Of a stretch of DNA of 64,000 bases, positions 46,091-55,265 are shown piece after piece (within the stretch, counting starts at the first letter, position 1; each line of letters starts with the position of its first letter). The DNA is taken from positions 89,795-153,794 of the forward strand of contig NZ_AMYT01000021.1 in assembly GCF_000313915.1 (NCBI RefSeq), in the 5' to 3' direction. The position numbers and the translations under genes were made by a program. The DNA is from Catellicoccus marimammalium M35/04/3. GTDB lineage: Bacteria; Bacillota; Bacilli; Lactobacillales; Catellicoccaceae. The notes beneath the pieces are model-generated. The model worked only from the letters and a program-made list of their open reading frames with translations, was not told where the DNA came from and ran no database searches.

Positions 46091-46379
46091 ATAAGTGGCG
46101 TAATAAGCGGAAGGATTGAATCGCAGAGACAAGCAAAATAAGGAAAAGTAAAAGAAAAGCGATAAATTTTGTAGGTTGAAACCACCCAAGAAGTGCCGCA
46201 ATAAAAATAATAAAAGATAAAATTGCTAAAATGAAATAAAGAATCATCCACTGTTTTAACAAGTCTTTAACCGCAAAAGATTTGCGTTGAAAAGCTTGAA
46301 TAAAATTAGGGGTGATTTTTTTTAATAAAAGGCAAGCGCCAAATAAAAGGATGCTCAAAATAAAATAAATCCAGCACAT
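46089..46379 (-). CDS. Small membrane protein, DUF3899-like
   Basis: 96 residues with three hydrophobic helices: about 3-20, 45-67 and 70-88, and a basic cytoplasmic loop between the first and second. Size and pattern resemble the DUF3899 family, but this is a tentative match. GGAGGAAT precedes the ATG. It lies just after the 6S RNA terminator on the same strand and may be read through from it or have its own promoter. Confidence 0.55.
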   Translation of the reverse strand: MCWIYFILSILLFGACLLLKKITPNFIQAFQRKSFAVKDLLKQWMILYFILAILSFIIFIAALLGWFQPTKFIAFLLLFLILLVSAIQSFRLLRHL

Positions 46380-46401
46380 CAGTTATTCCTCCTAATCAAA
46401 T

Positions 46402-46652
46402 AAAAAAGCAACTTGTCTAAGACAAATTGCTTCTATTTTCTTTATAAATGGTATCTCCGTTAATGCCGTTTCTTGTTCCTATGTATTGAACCCGCATAGT
46501 TATGTTGCAGGTGGGTTCTCTGCAGTCCACTTCCAAAGTCCTAGGTAGAAACTATCTAGGCATTTTGTCCATGGGCGATCCAGAAATCCCTTTCAATAAT
46601 AGTTTTGTTCGGTCAACACTAGACGGAACAACGCGTACATCACAGATTTACC
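46402..46652 (-). ncRNA. ssrS: 6S RNA (with terminator)
   Basis: A promoter-driven, non-coding unit directly downstream of rarA on the same strand, a common location of 6S RNA in Firmicutes. The RNA folds as a rod: TTGTTCC near the 5' end pairs with GGAACAA near the 3' end, and an apical hairpin is closed by CCTAG/CTAGG. It ends in a terminator hairpin (GCAATTTGTC/GACAAGTTGC, 46409-46430 region) and T6. 6S RNA binds housekeeping RNA polymerase as an open-promoter mimic. Exact ends are estimates; no open frame here looks coding. Confidence 0.75.
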
Positions 46653-46658
46653 ACCCTT

Positions 46659-46687
46659 ATAATAGCATAATTTTTTTCCTTTGACAA
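46659..46687 (-). promoter_or_regulatory. 6S RNA promoter
   Basis: On the minus strand TTGTCA (46687-46682), 17-base spacer, TATTAT (46664-46659), immediately after the rarA stop codon. Confidence 0.8.
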
Positions 46688-46695
46688 AAAGTGTG

Positions 46696-47910
46696 TCAGC
46701 GATTTTTTTGTTGGTTTATCCACTGTTGTTTTAAAGCTCGCTCATATTTTCCTGTCTCTTTTGGTTGATAATAAGGGGTATAAGGAATGCCATCTGGATA
46801 GTAATGTTGTGTTTTTGGCACAGGCCCATGATGAGGAGAAACATAAGAAGAAGATTTTCCCACATGGCGATCTTGTAGTGCACTTGGAATCGTTCCGACA
46901 TTCCCTTTAGCGATATTTTCTTCTGCTCGTTGTAACGCTTCTAATGGACTATTGGATTTAGGAGAAAGGCTCAAATCAATAATGATATTCGCTAAAGGAA
47001 TTTTCGCTTCAGGCAGTCCAAGTTCTTTTGCGGCTTGGACAGCAGCGACCGTTCGAGCTGCTGCTCCTGGATTGGCAAGTCCAATGTCTTCATAAGCAAT
47101 CACTAGTAAGCGACGACAAACTCCTTCTAATTCTCCAAGATTCATTAATTGTACAAAATAATGCATTGCGGCATCGACATCACTTCCTCGAATCGATTTT
47201 TGCAACGCAGAAATTAAAGCGTAATATTCGCTAGTTCCTGTTTGATGATGCGGATGCTGTAAAGGAAGAGCTTGTAAATCTTTTAGAGTAATTAGAGATG
47301 AAGTTTGTTGATTTTGTAATAATAACCCCAGCTCTTGATAGGCCATCCGTAAATCTCCTTGGGCATGATGTGCAATAGTAGTCAATACTTCTTCTTCCAC
47401 TTGAACGGGAGTTTCCCATTTTTGAATTGCCTGTTGGAGTGCCACTTGCATTTCTTCTAAAGAAAGAGGAACAAGATTAAATAAATAAAGTCGGCTACGG
47501 ACGGCAGGATTTAAGCGTTGCGCAGGGTTTTCTGTCGTTAGACCAAAAATAATAATTTTATCTTGTTCTAAAAAAGGTAAGAGATAATCTTGCGTATTTT
47601 TCGTTAAACGATGAATTTCATCAATGATTAAAATTCCTTTGGTAAATAAAGATAAGTCTTCTATTTTTTGAGCAAGTTCCTTTTTTCCTTCGGTTGCGGC
47701 ATTGAAATAGCGAGAAGGAAGTTCGCTATTTTGAGCTAAGACGGTAGCTAAAGTAGTTTTCCCACAACCAGGAGGGCCACTTAAAACAAAAGATTGATAT
47801 TCTTTCGTTTGATCCATTTGCCATAAAATTTTTCCCTCACCAATGAGCTCTTTTTGTCCATACATTTCAGACAGTTTTGTTGGGGAAAGGCGATGTAAAA
47901 AATCATTCAT
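46696..47910 (-). CDS. rarA: Replication-associated recombination protein RarA
   Basis: 404-residue AAA+ ATPase (RarA/MgsA). Walker A SGPPGCGKTTLA, Walker B ILIIDEIHRL, sensor TTENPAQRLNPAVRSRL and the C-terminal tetramerisation region with AYEDIGLANPGA and PDGIPYTPYYQPKETGKYE. Acts at stalled replication forks. Overlaps the cutC stop by eight bases and precedes 6S RNA. Confidence 0.94.
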   Translation of the reverse strand: MNDFLHRLSPTKLSEMYGQKELIGEGKILWQMDQTKEYQSFVLSGPPGCGKTTLATVLAQNSELPSRYFNAATEGKKELAQKIEDLSLFTKGILIIDEIHRLTKNTQDYLLPFLEQDKIIIFGLTTENPAQRLNPAVRSRLYLFNLVPLSLEEMQVALQQAIQKWETPVQVEEEVLTTIAHHAQGDLRMAYQELGLLLQNQQTSSLITLKDLQALPLQHPHHQTGTSEYYALISALQKSIRGSDVDAAMHYFVQLMNLGELEGVCRRLLVIAYEDIGLANPGAAARTVAAVQAAKELGLPEAKIPLANIIIDLSLSPKSNSPLEALQRAEENIAKGNVGTIPSALQDRHVGKSSSYVSPHHGPVPKTQHYYPDGIPYTPYYQPKETGKYERALKQQWINQQKNR

Positions 47911-48550
47911 TTAGAAGTCCTCCTACAATTTTTGTGCCATGAAAATCTGCGTTTGGAAATTGAGTGGCTAAAAAAGATAGATTTTCTTTGGTTACGCCAC
48001 CACCAATTAATAATTGCACAGAAGTAGAGGCTAAAAAAGACTGAATTTTTTGTAAGGAAGATAAAGTATTTGTAATAGGAGTTGTTAACGGTCCACCATG
48101 GGTTAAGAGATTTTCAAAACCTAAGTTTGCGATTTGTTGAATACTTTGAGTCCAGTTTTGTGCAGAAATTTCATCAAAAGCCATGTGAAACGTACAAGGA
48201 CAAGTACCCGCTGCTTTTAGTAGCTTTTCACAGGAAGAAACATCGATTGTTTTTTCTTTTGTTAAGCAACCAAAAACAAAGCCAACTTGTGGCAAATGGT
48301 TTAATTCTTTGATTTTGGCTTCCATTTTTTGTACTTCCTCTTTTGTATAATGAAAATCACCTCCACGAGGGCGAATCATTACCATCATTGGAATTTCTAC
48401 AGGAACTACCTTCCGTAAGTAAATTACTTCTTTGTTTGTAGGTTCAATCCCCCCACAAGATAAATCTACACAATATTCTAAGCGTTGCGCACCTTTTTTT
48501 ACCGCATTCAACGCTTCTTTTTCATTTGTAATACAAGCTTCTTTAATCAT
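47903..48550 (-). CDS. cutC: CutC family protein
   Basis: 215-residue TIM-barrel protein. Family motifs: RLEYCVDLSCGGIEPT, MVMIRPRGGDFHYT, CTFHMAFDEI and LLTHGGPLTTP. CutC has been linked to copper homeostasis in Enterococcus and others, but its biochemical role is unsettled. It heads a two-gene operon with rarA; the copper ATPase gene is 7 kb away. Confidence 0.9.
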   Translation of the reverse strand: MIKEACITNEKEALNAVKKGAQRLEYCVDLSCGGIEPTNKEVIYLRKVVPVEIPMMVMIRPRGGDFHYTKEEVQKMEAKIKELNHLPQVGFVFGCLTKEKTIDVSSCEKLLKAAGTCPCTFHMAFDEISAQNWTQSIQQIANLGFENLLTHGGPLTTPITNTLSSLQKIQSFLASTSVQLLIGGGVTKENLSFLATQFPNADFHGTKIVGGLLNE

Positions 48551-48574
48551 TTTTCTCTCCTTGTGAAAAAAAGG

Positions 48575-48727
48575 TTGTCAAGATATGAATCTATGATATA
48601 ATAATGGAAAAGAGAAATTTATCCCATCTTTTTATTTTTCATCCTGTTCAAATAAAAGGATAGGATAACCTCAGCGTAAACGTATCAACTTGCAGTGATG
48701 AACACCGAGTTGCTACGTTTTTTTTGT
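48575..48727 (+). ncRNA. Promoter, structured leader and terminator upstream of trmL (sRNA or attenuator)
   Basis: TTGTCA (48575-48580), 16 bases, TATAAT (48597-48602) should start a transcript near 48609. It can fold: ATCCT (48641) with AGGAT (48657), enclosed by TTATCC (48619) with GGATAA (48663). It ends in a strong terminator, AACGTA..AACTTG with CGAGTT..TACGTT and T8 (48678-48727), about 60 bases before trmL. No T-box motif or known riboswitch core was recognised. It is either an independent small RNA of about 115 bases or a transcription attenuator for trmL-recD2. Confidence 0.55.
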
Positions 48728-48787
48728 TTATTATATCATGAAAAGACAGATAATTTTGAATTCTGTCGATAAAAGAGGAGTTAGATT

Positions 48788-49267
48788 ATGACGAACCATA
48801 TTGTTTTATACCAACCAGAAATTCCCCAAAATACAGGAAATATTGCTCGTACTTGTGTTGGGACCAATACTCATTTGCATTTAATTCGTCCTTTAGGATT
48901 TTCTGTCGATGACAAACATTTAAAACGTGCTGGTTGTGATTACTGGGATGATCTAAATGTTCATTATTATGATGATGTTCATGAATTTTTTGCTCAAAAT
49001 CCAGTAGAAGAAATTTATTATATTGAAACGTTTGGTACCGAACCTTACCATAAAATGAATTACAATACAGGAAAAGATATTTATTTAATGTTTGGTCGTG
49101 AATCAACAGGGATTCCAAAAGAAGTGATTGAACAATACGGAGGAGCAGAACGTTGCGTATTAATTCCTCAATCGGACAAAGTTCGCTCTTTAAATTTATC
49201 CAATACAGCCGCAATTGTGATTTATGAAGTGTTGCGTCAACAAGATTTTGCACCATTAAGAGGCTAA
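48788..49267 (+). CDS. trmL: tRNA (cytidine/uridine-34-2'-O)-methyltransferase TrmL
   Basis: 159-residue SPOUT methyltransferase: HIVLYQPEIPQNTGNIARTC at the start, LMFGRESTGIPKEV and the knot segment IPQSDKVRSLNLSNTAAIV. Modifies the wobble base of tRNA-Leu isoacceptors. RBS GAGGAG. recD2 starts four bases later, so they share an operon. Confidence 0.94.
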   Translation: MTNHIVLYQPEIPQNTGNIARTCVGTNTHLHLIRPLGFSVDDKHLKRAGCDYWDDLNVHYYDDVHEFFAQNPVEEIYYIETFGTEPYHKMNYNTGKDIYLMFGRESTGIPKEVIEQYGGAERCVLIPQSDKVRSLNLSNTAAIVIYEVLRQQDFAPLRG

Positions 49268-49271
49268 ACGT

Positions 49272-51683
49272 ATGGAAGAAACGCAAATTACAGGGCAAGT
49301 CTTACGTATTGTCTTTCAAAGAGGGGACTATGCGATTGCTAGTGTTCGTATTATTGGTACACCTCCTACGCATTTAGAACAAAGAACCATGGTAGTAGGG
49401 ACTTTGCCAGAATTAGTAGAAAGTGAGACCTATGATTTTATTGGGCATGTGGTAGAGCACCCGACCTATGGATGGCAATGGCAAGTCGAGTCTTTTCATT
49501 TACATGAGCCAGATGAGGTAGAACACTTAGTAGAATATTTTTCTAGTGAACGCTTTACAGGAGTAGGGAAAAAGACCGCAGAATCGATTATAGAAACTCT
49601 AGGAAAAGATGCGATTGCAAAAATTAAAGAAGACCCAAGTTGCTTAGATGAAGTGCCTAAATTGCGTCAAAAACAAAAAGAAGTACTAATTAAAGAAGTA
49701 CAAGCGCATTATGGAAAAGACCAAATTCTTTTAGAACTACGTAATTTAGGTTTGAGTGGACCTCAAGCAGAAAAGATTTACAAAAAAGAAAAGCAACGTT
49801 CGTTAGCAGTTATTCAAAAAAATCCTTATCAATTATTGAAAATGGACTTACGAATCTCTTTTGATAAAGTTGACCATATCGCAAGAGAATTAGGAATAGA
49901 AGCTACAGATCAACGTCGATTACAAGCGGGCGTAGAAATGGTGTTACAATTGCACTGCTATCGTAGTGGGGATACGTATTTAGATCTAAGAAGTTTATTG
50001 GAGACAGCACAAAAAGAGTTAGAAAAAGGACAAAGCGAACCGATTGATATTGCTTTGATTCAAGAAGCGATTTCTGATCTTTTGAAAGAAAGAAAGCTGT
50101 ACTTTGTAAAAGAAGAAGAATCACAAGTATATTTACCGACATTTTTTGATGCAGAAACCAGTATTGTCTTTGCCTTACAACGTTTAGCAGAAGCTCCTGT
50201 ACCTTACAGTGAAGATGAAATTGATCAAGCGATTCAAAAATTAGAAAAGAAAAGTACGTTCCGTTATGGCAACTCGCAAAAAAGAGCGTTGAAAAAAGCA
50301 ATGCAACATAATGTCTTTCTTTTAACAGGAGGTCCAGGAACCGGAAAAACAACGATTATTAAGGCAATTTTAGAGTTGTATTCCATGTTAGAAGAAGTTC
50401 CTTTAGAAGCAAAGGATGGCGAAGATACGTTATTCCATCTTGCAGCACCAACAGGAAGAGCAGCTCGAAGAATGCATGAATCAACAGGCTTACCTGCAGC
50501 GACCATCCACCGTATGCTTGGATTGGGACTAGGAGAAGAAGTGCAAGAAGCCAATCGAGAAATTCGCGATGGGATTGTCATTGTGGATGAATTTTCTATG
50601 GTGGATACTTTGCTTTGTAAAACGCTATTAGAGGCAATTGATACAGGAGTCAAAGTGATTTTTGTTGGCGATCATTTCCAATTACCTTCTGTAGGACCAG
50701 GGCAAATTTTAGGCGACCTTTTAGCATCTGAGGTTTTACCTTTTGAAGAGTTACAAGATATTTATCGTCAAAATGAAGACTCTACGATTATTGATGTTGC
50801 TCATGAAGTTTGCCAAGGTGTGATGCCACAAGACTTTACGGCTAAAAAGGCGGATCGTTCTTATTTTGAGCGTCCAGCTAGTGAGCTAAAAGACAGCATC
50901 CAGCAAATTGTGGAAGTGGCTTTAAAAAAAGGCTATAGTGCAAAAACGCTACAAGTGCTCGCTCCTACTTATAATGGAGAAGCAGGAATTCATGCATTAA
51001 ATCAAACGTTACAACAAGTAATGAATCCTGATTTTGGAAAAAAAGAGCCATTTGTTGCCGACCAATGTACCTATTATGAAGGAGACAAAATTATCAATTT
51101 AGAAAATGATGTAGAAAATAATGTCTTTAATGGTGATATTGGGTTTGTGACTGCCATTCAGGATGGTAAATTATGGGTGGATTTTGAAGGAAATGAAGTC
51201 TCCTTTACAAAAAAAGAAAAGGATCGCATTTCTTTGGCATATTGTTGTTCGATTCATAAATCCCAAGGTTCAGAATATGATTCAGTGATTATTCCGATGG
51301 TCAATCGTTATCCAATTCCACTTTTAAAACGAAATCTTTTATATACCGCGATTACCCGTGCGAAAAAAAGTGTGATTTTTATTGGGGAAGAAATGGCCTT
51401 TCAACGTTGTATTGAAACGCCAGGAAATGAACGAAAGACAGGATTGATTTATCATCTTCATCGTGTTTTTGGAGAGCCAAAAACAGAGCAAGAAGAAAAA
51501 TATAACGTCGAAGTAGAAGAAAAAATAGAAGAAGAAGCTATTGCTTATATTAACGAACCTATAGAAGAAGAAAAAGAAGAAGATTATGTGTTAACAAATG
51601 AAAAAGTCTATCAGCGATTGATTTCACCGATGATTGGTATGGATGGAAAAACACCATGGGACTTTATAAAAGAGCAGGATTGA
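49272..51683 (+). CDS. recD2: RecD2 family ATP-dependent DNA helicase
   Basis: 803-residue 5'-3' SF1B helicase: N-terminal OB-like domain (1-80), tandem helix-hairpin-helix region (about 90-190), Walker A LTGGPGTGKTT (about 352), DEFSMVDT (Walker B), and C-terminal UvrD-like SIHKSQGSEYDSVIIP and YTAITRAKK. An acidic tail follows. Works in DNA repair without RecBC. Translation is linked to trmL. Confidence 0.95.
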   Translation: MEETQITGQVLRIVFQRGDYAIASVRIIGTPPTHLEQRTMVVGTLPELVESETYDFIGHVVEHPTYGWQWQVESFHLHEPDEVEHLVEYFSSERFTGVGKKTAESIIETLGKDAIAKIKEDPSCLDEVPKLRQKQKEVLIKEVQAHYGKDQILLELRNLGLSGPQAEKIYKKEKQRSLAVIQKNPYQLLKMDLRISFDKVDHIARELGIEATDQRRLQAGVEMVLQLHCYRSGDTYLDLRSLLETAQKELEKGQSEPIDIALIQEAISDLLKERKLYFVKEEESQVYLPTFFDAETSIVFALQRLAEAPVPYSEDEIDQAIQKLEKKSTFRYGNSQKRALKKAMQHNVFLLTGGPGTGKTTIIKAILELYSMLEEVPLEAKDGEDTLFHLAAPTGRAARRMHESTGLPAATIHRMLGLGLGEEVQEANREIRDGIVIVDEFSMVDTLLCKTLLEAIDTGVKVIFVGDHFQLPSVGPGQILGDLLASEVLPFEELQDIYRQNEDSTIIDVAHEVCQGVMPQDFTAKKADRSYFERPASELKDSIQQIVEVALKKGYSAKTLQVLAPTYNGEAGIHALNQTLQQVMNPDFGKKEPFVADQCTYYEGDKIINLENDVENNVFNGDIGFVTAIQDGKLWVDFEGNEVSFTKKEKDRISLAYCCSIHKSQGSEYDSVIIPMVNRYPIPLLKRNLLYTAITRAKKSVIFIGEEMAFQRCIETPGNERKTGLIYHLHRVFGEPKTEQEEKYNVEVEEKIEEEAIAYINEPIEEEKEEDYVLTNEKVYQRLISPMIGMDGKTPWDFIKEQD

Positions 51684-51708
51684 TTTTTTTCTTTAAGTTT
51701 CGTACAAT
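51680..51708 (+). promoter_or_regulatory. Promoter of the manganese riboswitch transcript
   Basis: TTGATT (51680-51685, overlapping the recD2 stop), 17 bases, TACAAT (51703-51708). Confidence 0.6.
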
Positions 51709-51724
51709 ATATATGAGTAAAATT

Positions 51725-51842
51725 ACTTTCAAGGGAGTAACTGGCAGATAATCTGCGATAGTATCACCAACCGAAATTTTATTTCTGGTACTATCTTAAT
51801 TAGTGAGACTTGGATGACGAGGTCATTCAGGTCTCTTTTTTT
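51725..51842 (+). promoter_or_regulatory. yybP-ykoY (Mn2+) riboswitch
   Basis: The leader contains the conserved AAGGGAGTAA box at 51731, paired helices carrying GATAGTA (51757) and TACTATC (51789), and AGTGAGAC at 51802, followed by a strong terminator: GAGACTTGGATGAC with GTCATTCAGGTCTC and T7 (51805-51842). Core boxes and the location before a P-type cation ATPase fit the manganese-sensing yybP-ykoY class, known upstream of MgtA/YoaB exporters in streptococci and lactococci. High Mn2+ would favour antitermination and exporter expression. Confidence 0.82.
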
Positions 51843-51869
51843 ACCAATAATTAAGAAAGGAAGATGAAA

Positions 51870-54524
51870 ATGAGTAAGAAAACCCCTTACTACGTACAAA
51901 GTGAAGTCGAGATTTGTAACGAGTTTCAAACTTCACCTGATGGGCTATCTTCAGACCAAGTAGCCAAAAATTTAGAAACTTATGGTCCCAATAAATTAAA
52001 TGAGCAGAAGAAGAAAAGTATGCTGGCCAAATTCTTTGATCAATTCAAAGATTTCATGGTCCTTGTTTTATTAGCTGCTTCTCTTGTCTCTGCGTTTATT
52101 GGTGAAGTTACCGACTGTATCATTATTTTAGCAGTAGTGATTTTAAATGCAGTCTTTGGTGTGATTCAAGAATCAAAAGCTGAAGAAGCCATTGATGCAT
52201 TGAAAGAAATGTCAACGCCTAATGCTCGAGTATTGCGCGATGGCAAAGTGGTGGAAATTAAAAGTGATGAATTAGTTCCAGGAGATGTGGTATTACTAGA
52301 AGCAGGAGATGTGGTACCAGCAGATGTTCGCTTTATTGAAGCAGCTTCTTTAAAAATTGAAGAATCTGCCTTAACCGGAGAATCTGTTCCTGTACAAAAA
52401 GAAGCTACAACGTTAGAAGATCCAGAAACACCAATTGGTGACCGGGTGAATATGGGTTATATGAATAGTAATGTAACCTATGGTCGCGGAGTAGGGATTG
52501 TAGTCGCAACAGGAATGAATACAGAAGTAGGTCACATCGCAGGAATGTTAGCGAATGCCGATGAGACAGAAACTCCATTGAAAGCAAGTCTAAATCAATT
52601 AGGTAAAGTCTTAACGATTATCGTTTTAGCGATTGCCGTAATTATGTTTGTTGTTGGTGTTTTCTTCCAACAAAAAAATGTGTTAGATATGTTGTTAACT
52701 TCTATCTCTTTAGCGGTAGCAGCGATTCCGGAAGGATTACCTGCGATTGTAACGATTATTTTAGCACTAGGTACACAAAAAATGGCCAAACGCCATGCGT
52801 TAGTTCGTAAGTTACCTGCAGTAGAGACATTGGGAGCTACTGATATTATTTGTTCTGATAAAACAGGTACATTAACAATGAACCAAATGACTGTGGAACA
52901 ATGGATGAGTAATAACCAATTACACAGTGCTAATGAAGCGATGGATCCAGACAATATGACACTAAAAATCATGAACTTCTGTAATGATACGAAAGAAGCT
53001 GATGATGGTGCGTTACTTGGTGATCCGACAGAAACAGCATTAATTAGTTTTGGTAAAAATAAAGGATTTGATTTAGAAAAAGAATTAGCGAAAGAACCTC
53101 GCGTAGCAGAAATTCCTTTTGATTCTGACCGTAAATTAATGACTACTGTTCATGACTTACAAAATGGTAAGTTCTTAATCGCAGTAAAAGGGGCGCCAGA
53201 TGAATTATTAAAACGTTGTACAACGTTTGAAGAAAATGGTTCTGTTCAACCAATGACAGCAGAAGAAGAACAATTCTTATTGAAGACGAATAAAGAATTA
53301 GCGACACAAGCGTTACGTGTATTAGCAATGGCTTATAAAGTTGTCGATGAAATGCCTGCAGTTTTAACAAGTGAAGCAGTTGAAAATGGTTTAACTTTCG
53401 CTGGCTTAGTTGGAATGATTGACCCTGAACGTAAAGAAGCAGCAGAAGCGGTTCGCACGGCAAAAGAAGCAGGAATTCGCCCAATTATGATTACTGGGGA
53501 CCACCGTGATACTGCAGAAGCGATTGCTGCTCGTTTAGGAATCATCCAAAAAGGCCAACATGATGCTGTAATTACTGGGGCAGAATTAGATGCAATGTCC
53601 GATGAAGAATTTGAAAATCATGTAAAACAATATTCTGTTTATGCTCGTGTATCTCCTGAACATAAAGTTCGTATTGTAAAAGCTTGGCAAGACCAAGGAA
53701 AAGTAGTAGCGATGACAGGAGATGGAGTCAACGATGCTCCTGCGTTGAAGACTGCAGATATTGGAATTGGTATGGGAATTACGGGTACAGAAGTATCAAA
53801 AGGAGCTTCTGACATGGTCTTAGCTGATGATAACTTCTCTACAATTATTGTAGCGGTAGAAGAGGGACGTAAAGTCTTCTCTAATATTCAAAAAACGATT
53901 CAATATCTATTGTCTGCGAACTTAGGAGAAGTGATTACTTTATTTGTCGCAACTCTATTAGGTTGGGATACATTATTACCGGTTCACTTATTGTGGATTA
54001 ACTTAGTAACAGATACTTTCCCAGCGATTGCCTTAGGGGTAGAACCAGCAGAAAAAGATGTCATGCAACATGCACCTCGTGGTCGTCAATCAAACTTCTT
54101 CTCTGGTGGAGTAATGAGTAGTATTATCTACCAAGGGATTTTAGAAGGTTTGATTACATTAACTGTTTACTGGTTAGCGATTCATTTCCCTGTTCACAGC
54201 GGATATGATGCTATCCATGCGGATGCGTTAACAATGACTTTTGCTACTTTAGGATTATTACAATTGTTCCATGCGTTCAACGTAAAATCAATCCACGGTT
54301 CTATTTTCAAAATTGGTATCTTCCGCAACAAAGCGTTTAACTGGGCAATCTTGTTATCGTTTGTTTTATTAGCAATTACGATTGTCGTACCAGGATTCAA
54401 CCAATTATTCCATGTTGCTCATCTAGATGCTTACCAATGGATGATTGTATTAATCGCAAGTATCTCAATTATTCCAATTGTTGAAATTGTGAAATGGGTA
54501 CAACGTAAAAAATATAATTATTAA
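51870..54524 (+). CDS. Cation P-type ATPase (Ca2+/Mn2+ type), riboswitch controlled
   Basis: 884-residue P2A-type ATPase. Actuator LTGESVPV, phosphorylation site CSDKTGTLT, hinge [13 protein letters not shown] and ten membrane helices. Ion-site residues of SERCA site II are kept: [11 protein letters not shown] in helix 4, SANLGEV in helix 5 and NLVTDTFPA in helix 6. Control by a manganese riboswitch suggests it exports Mn2+ (as shown for the streptococcal homologue MgtA), perhaps also Ca2+. Start ATG 51870 lies six bases after AAGGAAG; the ATG at 51864 abuts it. Confidence 0.92.
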   Translation: MSKKTPYYVQSEVEICNEFQTSPDGLSSDQVAKNLETYGPNKLNEQKKKSMLAKFFDQFKDFMVLVLLAASLVSAFIGEVTDCIIILAVVILNAVFGVIQESKAEEAIDALKEMSTPNARVLRDGKVVEIKSDELVPGDVVLLEAGDVVPADVRFIEAASLKIEESALTGESVPVQKEATTLEDPETPIGDRVNMGYMNSNVTYGRGVGIVVATGMNTEVGHIAGMLANADETETPLKASLNQLGKVLTIIVLAIAVIMFVVGVFFQQKNVLDMLLTSISLAVAAIPEGLPAIVTIILALGTQKMAKRHALVRKLPAVETLGATDIICSDKTGTLTMNQMTVEQWMSNNQLHSANEAMDPDNMTLKIMNFCNDTKEADDGALLGDPTETALISFGKNKGFDLEKELAKEPRVAEIPFDSDRKLMTTVHDLQNGKFLIAVKGAPDELLKRCTTFEENGSVQPMTAEEEQFLLKTNKELATQALRVLAMAYKVVDEMPAVLTSEAVENGLTFAGLVGMIDPERKEAAEAVRTAKEAGIRPIMITGDHRDTAEAIAARLGIIQKGQHDAVITGAELDAMSDEEFENHVKQYSVYARVSPEHKVRIVKAWQDQGKVVAMTGDGVNDAPALKTADIGIGMGITGTEVSKGASDMVLADDNFSTIIVAVEEGRKVFSNIQKTIQYLLSANLGEVITLFVATLLGWDTLLPVHLLWINLVTDTFPAIALGVEPAEKDVMQHAPRGRQSNFFSGGVMSSIIYQGILEGLITLTVYWLAIHFPVHSGYDAIHADALTMTFATLGLLQLFHAFNVKSIHGSIFKIGIFRNKAFNWAILLSFVLLAITIVVPGFNQLFHVAHLDAYQWMIVLIASISIIPIVEIVKWVQRKKYNY

Positions 54525-54534
54525 TAGATGAAAG

Positions 54535-54564
54535 AAAAGGGGGAGAATGATTCTCTCCTTTTTT
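54535..54564 (+). terminator. Terminator of the cation ATPase gene
   Basis: Hairpin around GGGGGAGAAT/ATTCTCTCC followed by T6. Confidence 0.8.
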
Positions 54565-54689
54565 GTTTATGATAAAAGGAGAATCAATAAAGAAAAATTA
54601 GAAACTGTTGACAACTTGAAAGAAGAACAACAATTAGACAGAAAAGAAAAAAAAGCTAGAATAAAGTAGATTTAAAAGAAAGGGGATCG

Positions 54690-54893
54690 ATGATGGTAAC
54701 AAGCATTGTGGCGACAGTTATCTTTATTATCGTTGCTTTATTTATTTTATATATGATTAGTTATCTGAGTCATATCTTTTGGGATACGATTCAATATTGG
54801 TCGATTTATATTTTATTTGGCAAACATAAATCGAAAGAAGAGAAAGCACGTGGTCGTAATTTATGGCTTTATCAATTAAAAAATGCTCCATAG
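54690..54893 (+). CDS. Small membrane protein, unknown
   Basis: 67 residues: one long hydrophobic helix (about 4-30, VATVIFIIVALFILYMI) and a basic C-terminus (KHKSKEEKARGRNLW). AAAGGGGAT lies just before the ATG. I do not recognise a family. The frame stays open for 19 more codons after its TAG stop (54894-54953), ending in KNKNLK, which resembles the end of the small gene at 55021; the TAG may be a recent nonsense change. Confidence 0.55.
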   Translation: MMVTSIVATVIFIIVALFILYMISYLSHIFWDTIQYWSIYILFGKHKSKEEKARGRNLWLYQLKNAP

Positions 54894-54934
54894 TTCGCTA
54901 TTGGATTACCTCATAAACCAAAATTTTTAGATAA

Positions 54935-55150
54935 GAACAAAAACCTAAAGTAAAATGAATAAGATTTTTTGGATAATACGGTAAGTTATCACGTTGAAAA
55001 CTAAAAAGGAGGCGTATCTAATGATAGTTTTTATTTGGATTGTTGCTGTTGCAATTTGTATTTTGGTTTGGAACTTATTTGAAGATAAAATAATCACCTA
55101 TTTTGAAAAAAAGTGGCGTAAAAGGAACAAAAACTCAAAGTAAAATGAAT
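54935..55150 (+). repeat. Two imperfect 26-base direct repeats flanking a small gene
   Basis: A 26-base segment starting GAACAAAAAC and ending AAAGTAAAATGAAT occurs at 54935-54960 and 55125-55150, differing at two adjacent bases (CT against TC). Both encode, in frame, the end of a small basic tail followed by TAA. Confidence 0.65.
55021..55143 (+). CDS. Small membrane protein, unknown
   Basis: 40 residues, one hydrophobic helix (MIVFIWIVAVAICILVW) then a basic tail (EKKWRKRNKNSK). AAGGAGG lies eight bases upstream, a strong argument that it is translated. Too short for family assignment; single-helix proteins of this type are often membrane-complex modulators or toxin-like peptides, which the sequence cannot decide. 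Lies between the two cation ATPase genes. Confidence 0.55.
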   Translation: MIVFIWIVAVAICILVWNLFEDKIITYFEKKWRKRNKNSK

Positions 55151-55265
55151 CGATTTCTTCTTTCAATCAGAAAAAATAAAAAAATAAATAAAGCATATTA
55201 TTTTAATAAGAAGAAACACGTATGATAGAATCAATCCAGACGCTAAGATAGAAAGGATGATTGAA

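Noticed and set aside
46502..46684. 60-codon plus-strand frame
   Set aside because: It lies antisense to the 6S RNA gene, has no ribosome binding site and no protein-like composition.
48609..48727. T-box or known metabolite riboswitch before trmL
   Set aside because: No T-box sequence (TGGNACC type) and no recognised aptamer core; left as an unassigned leader.
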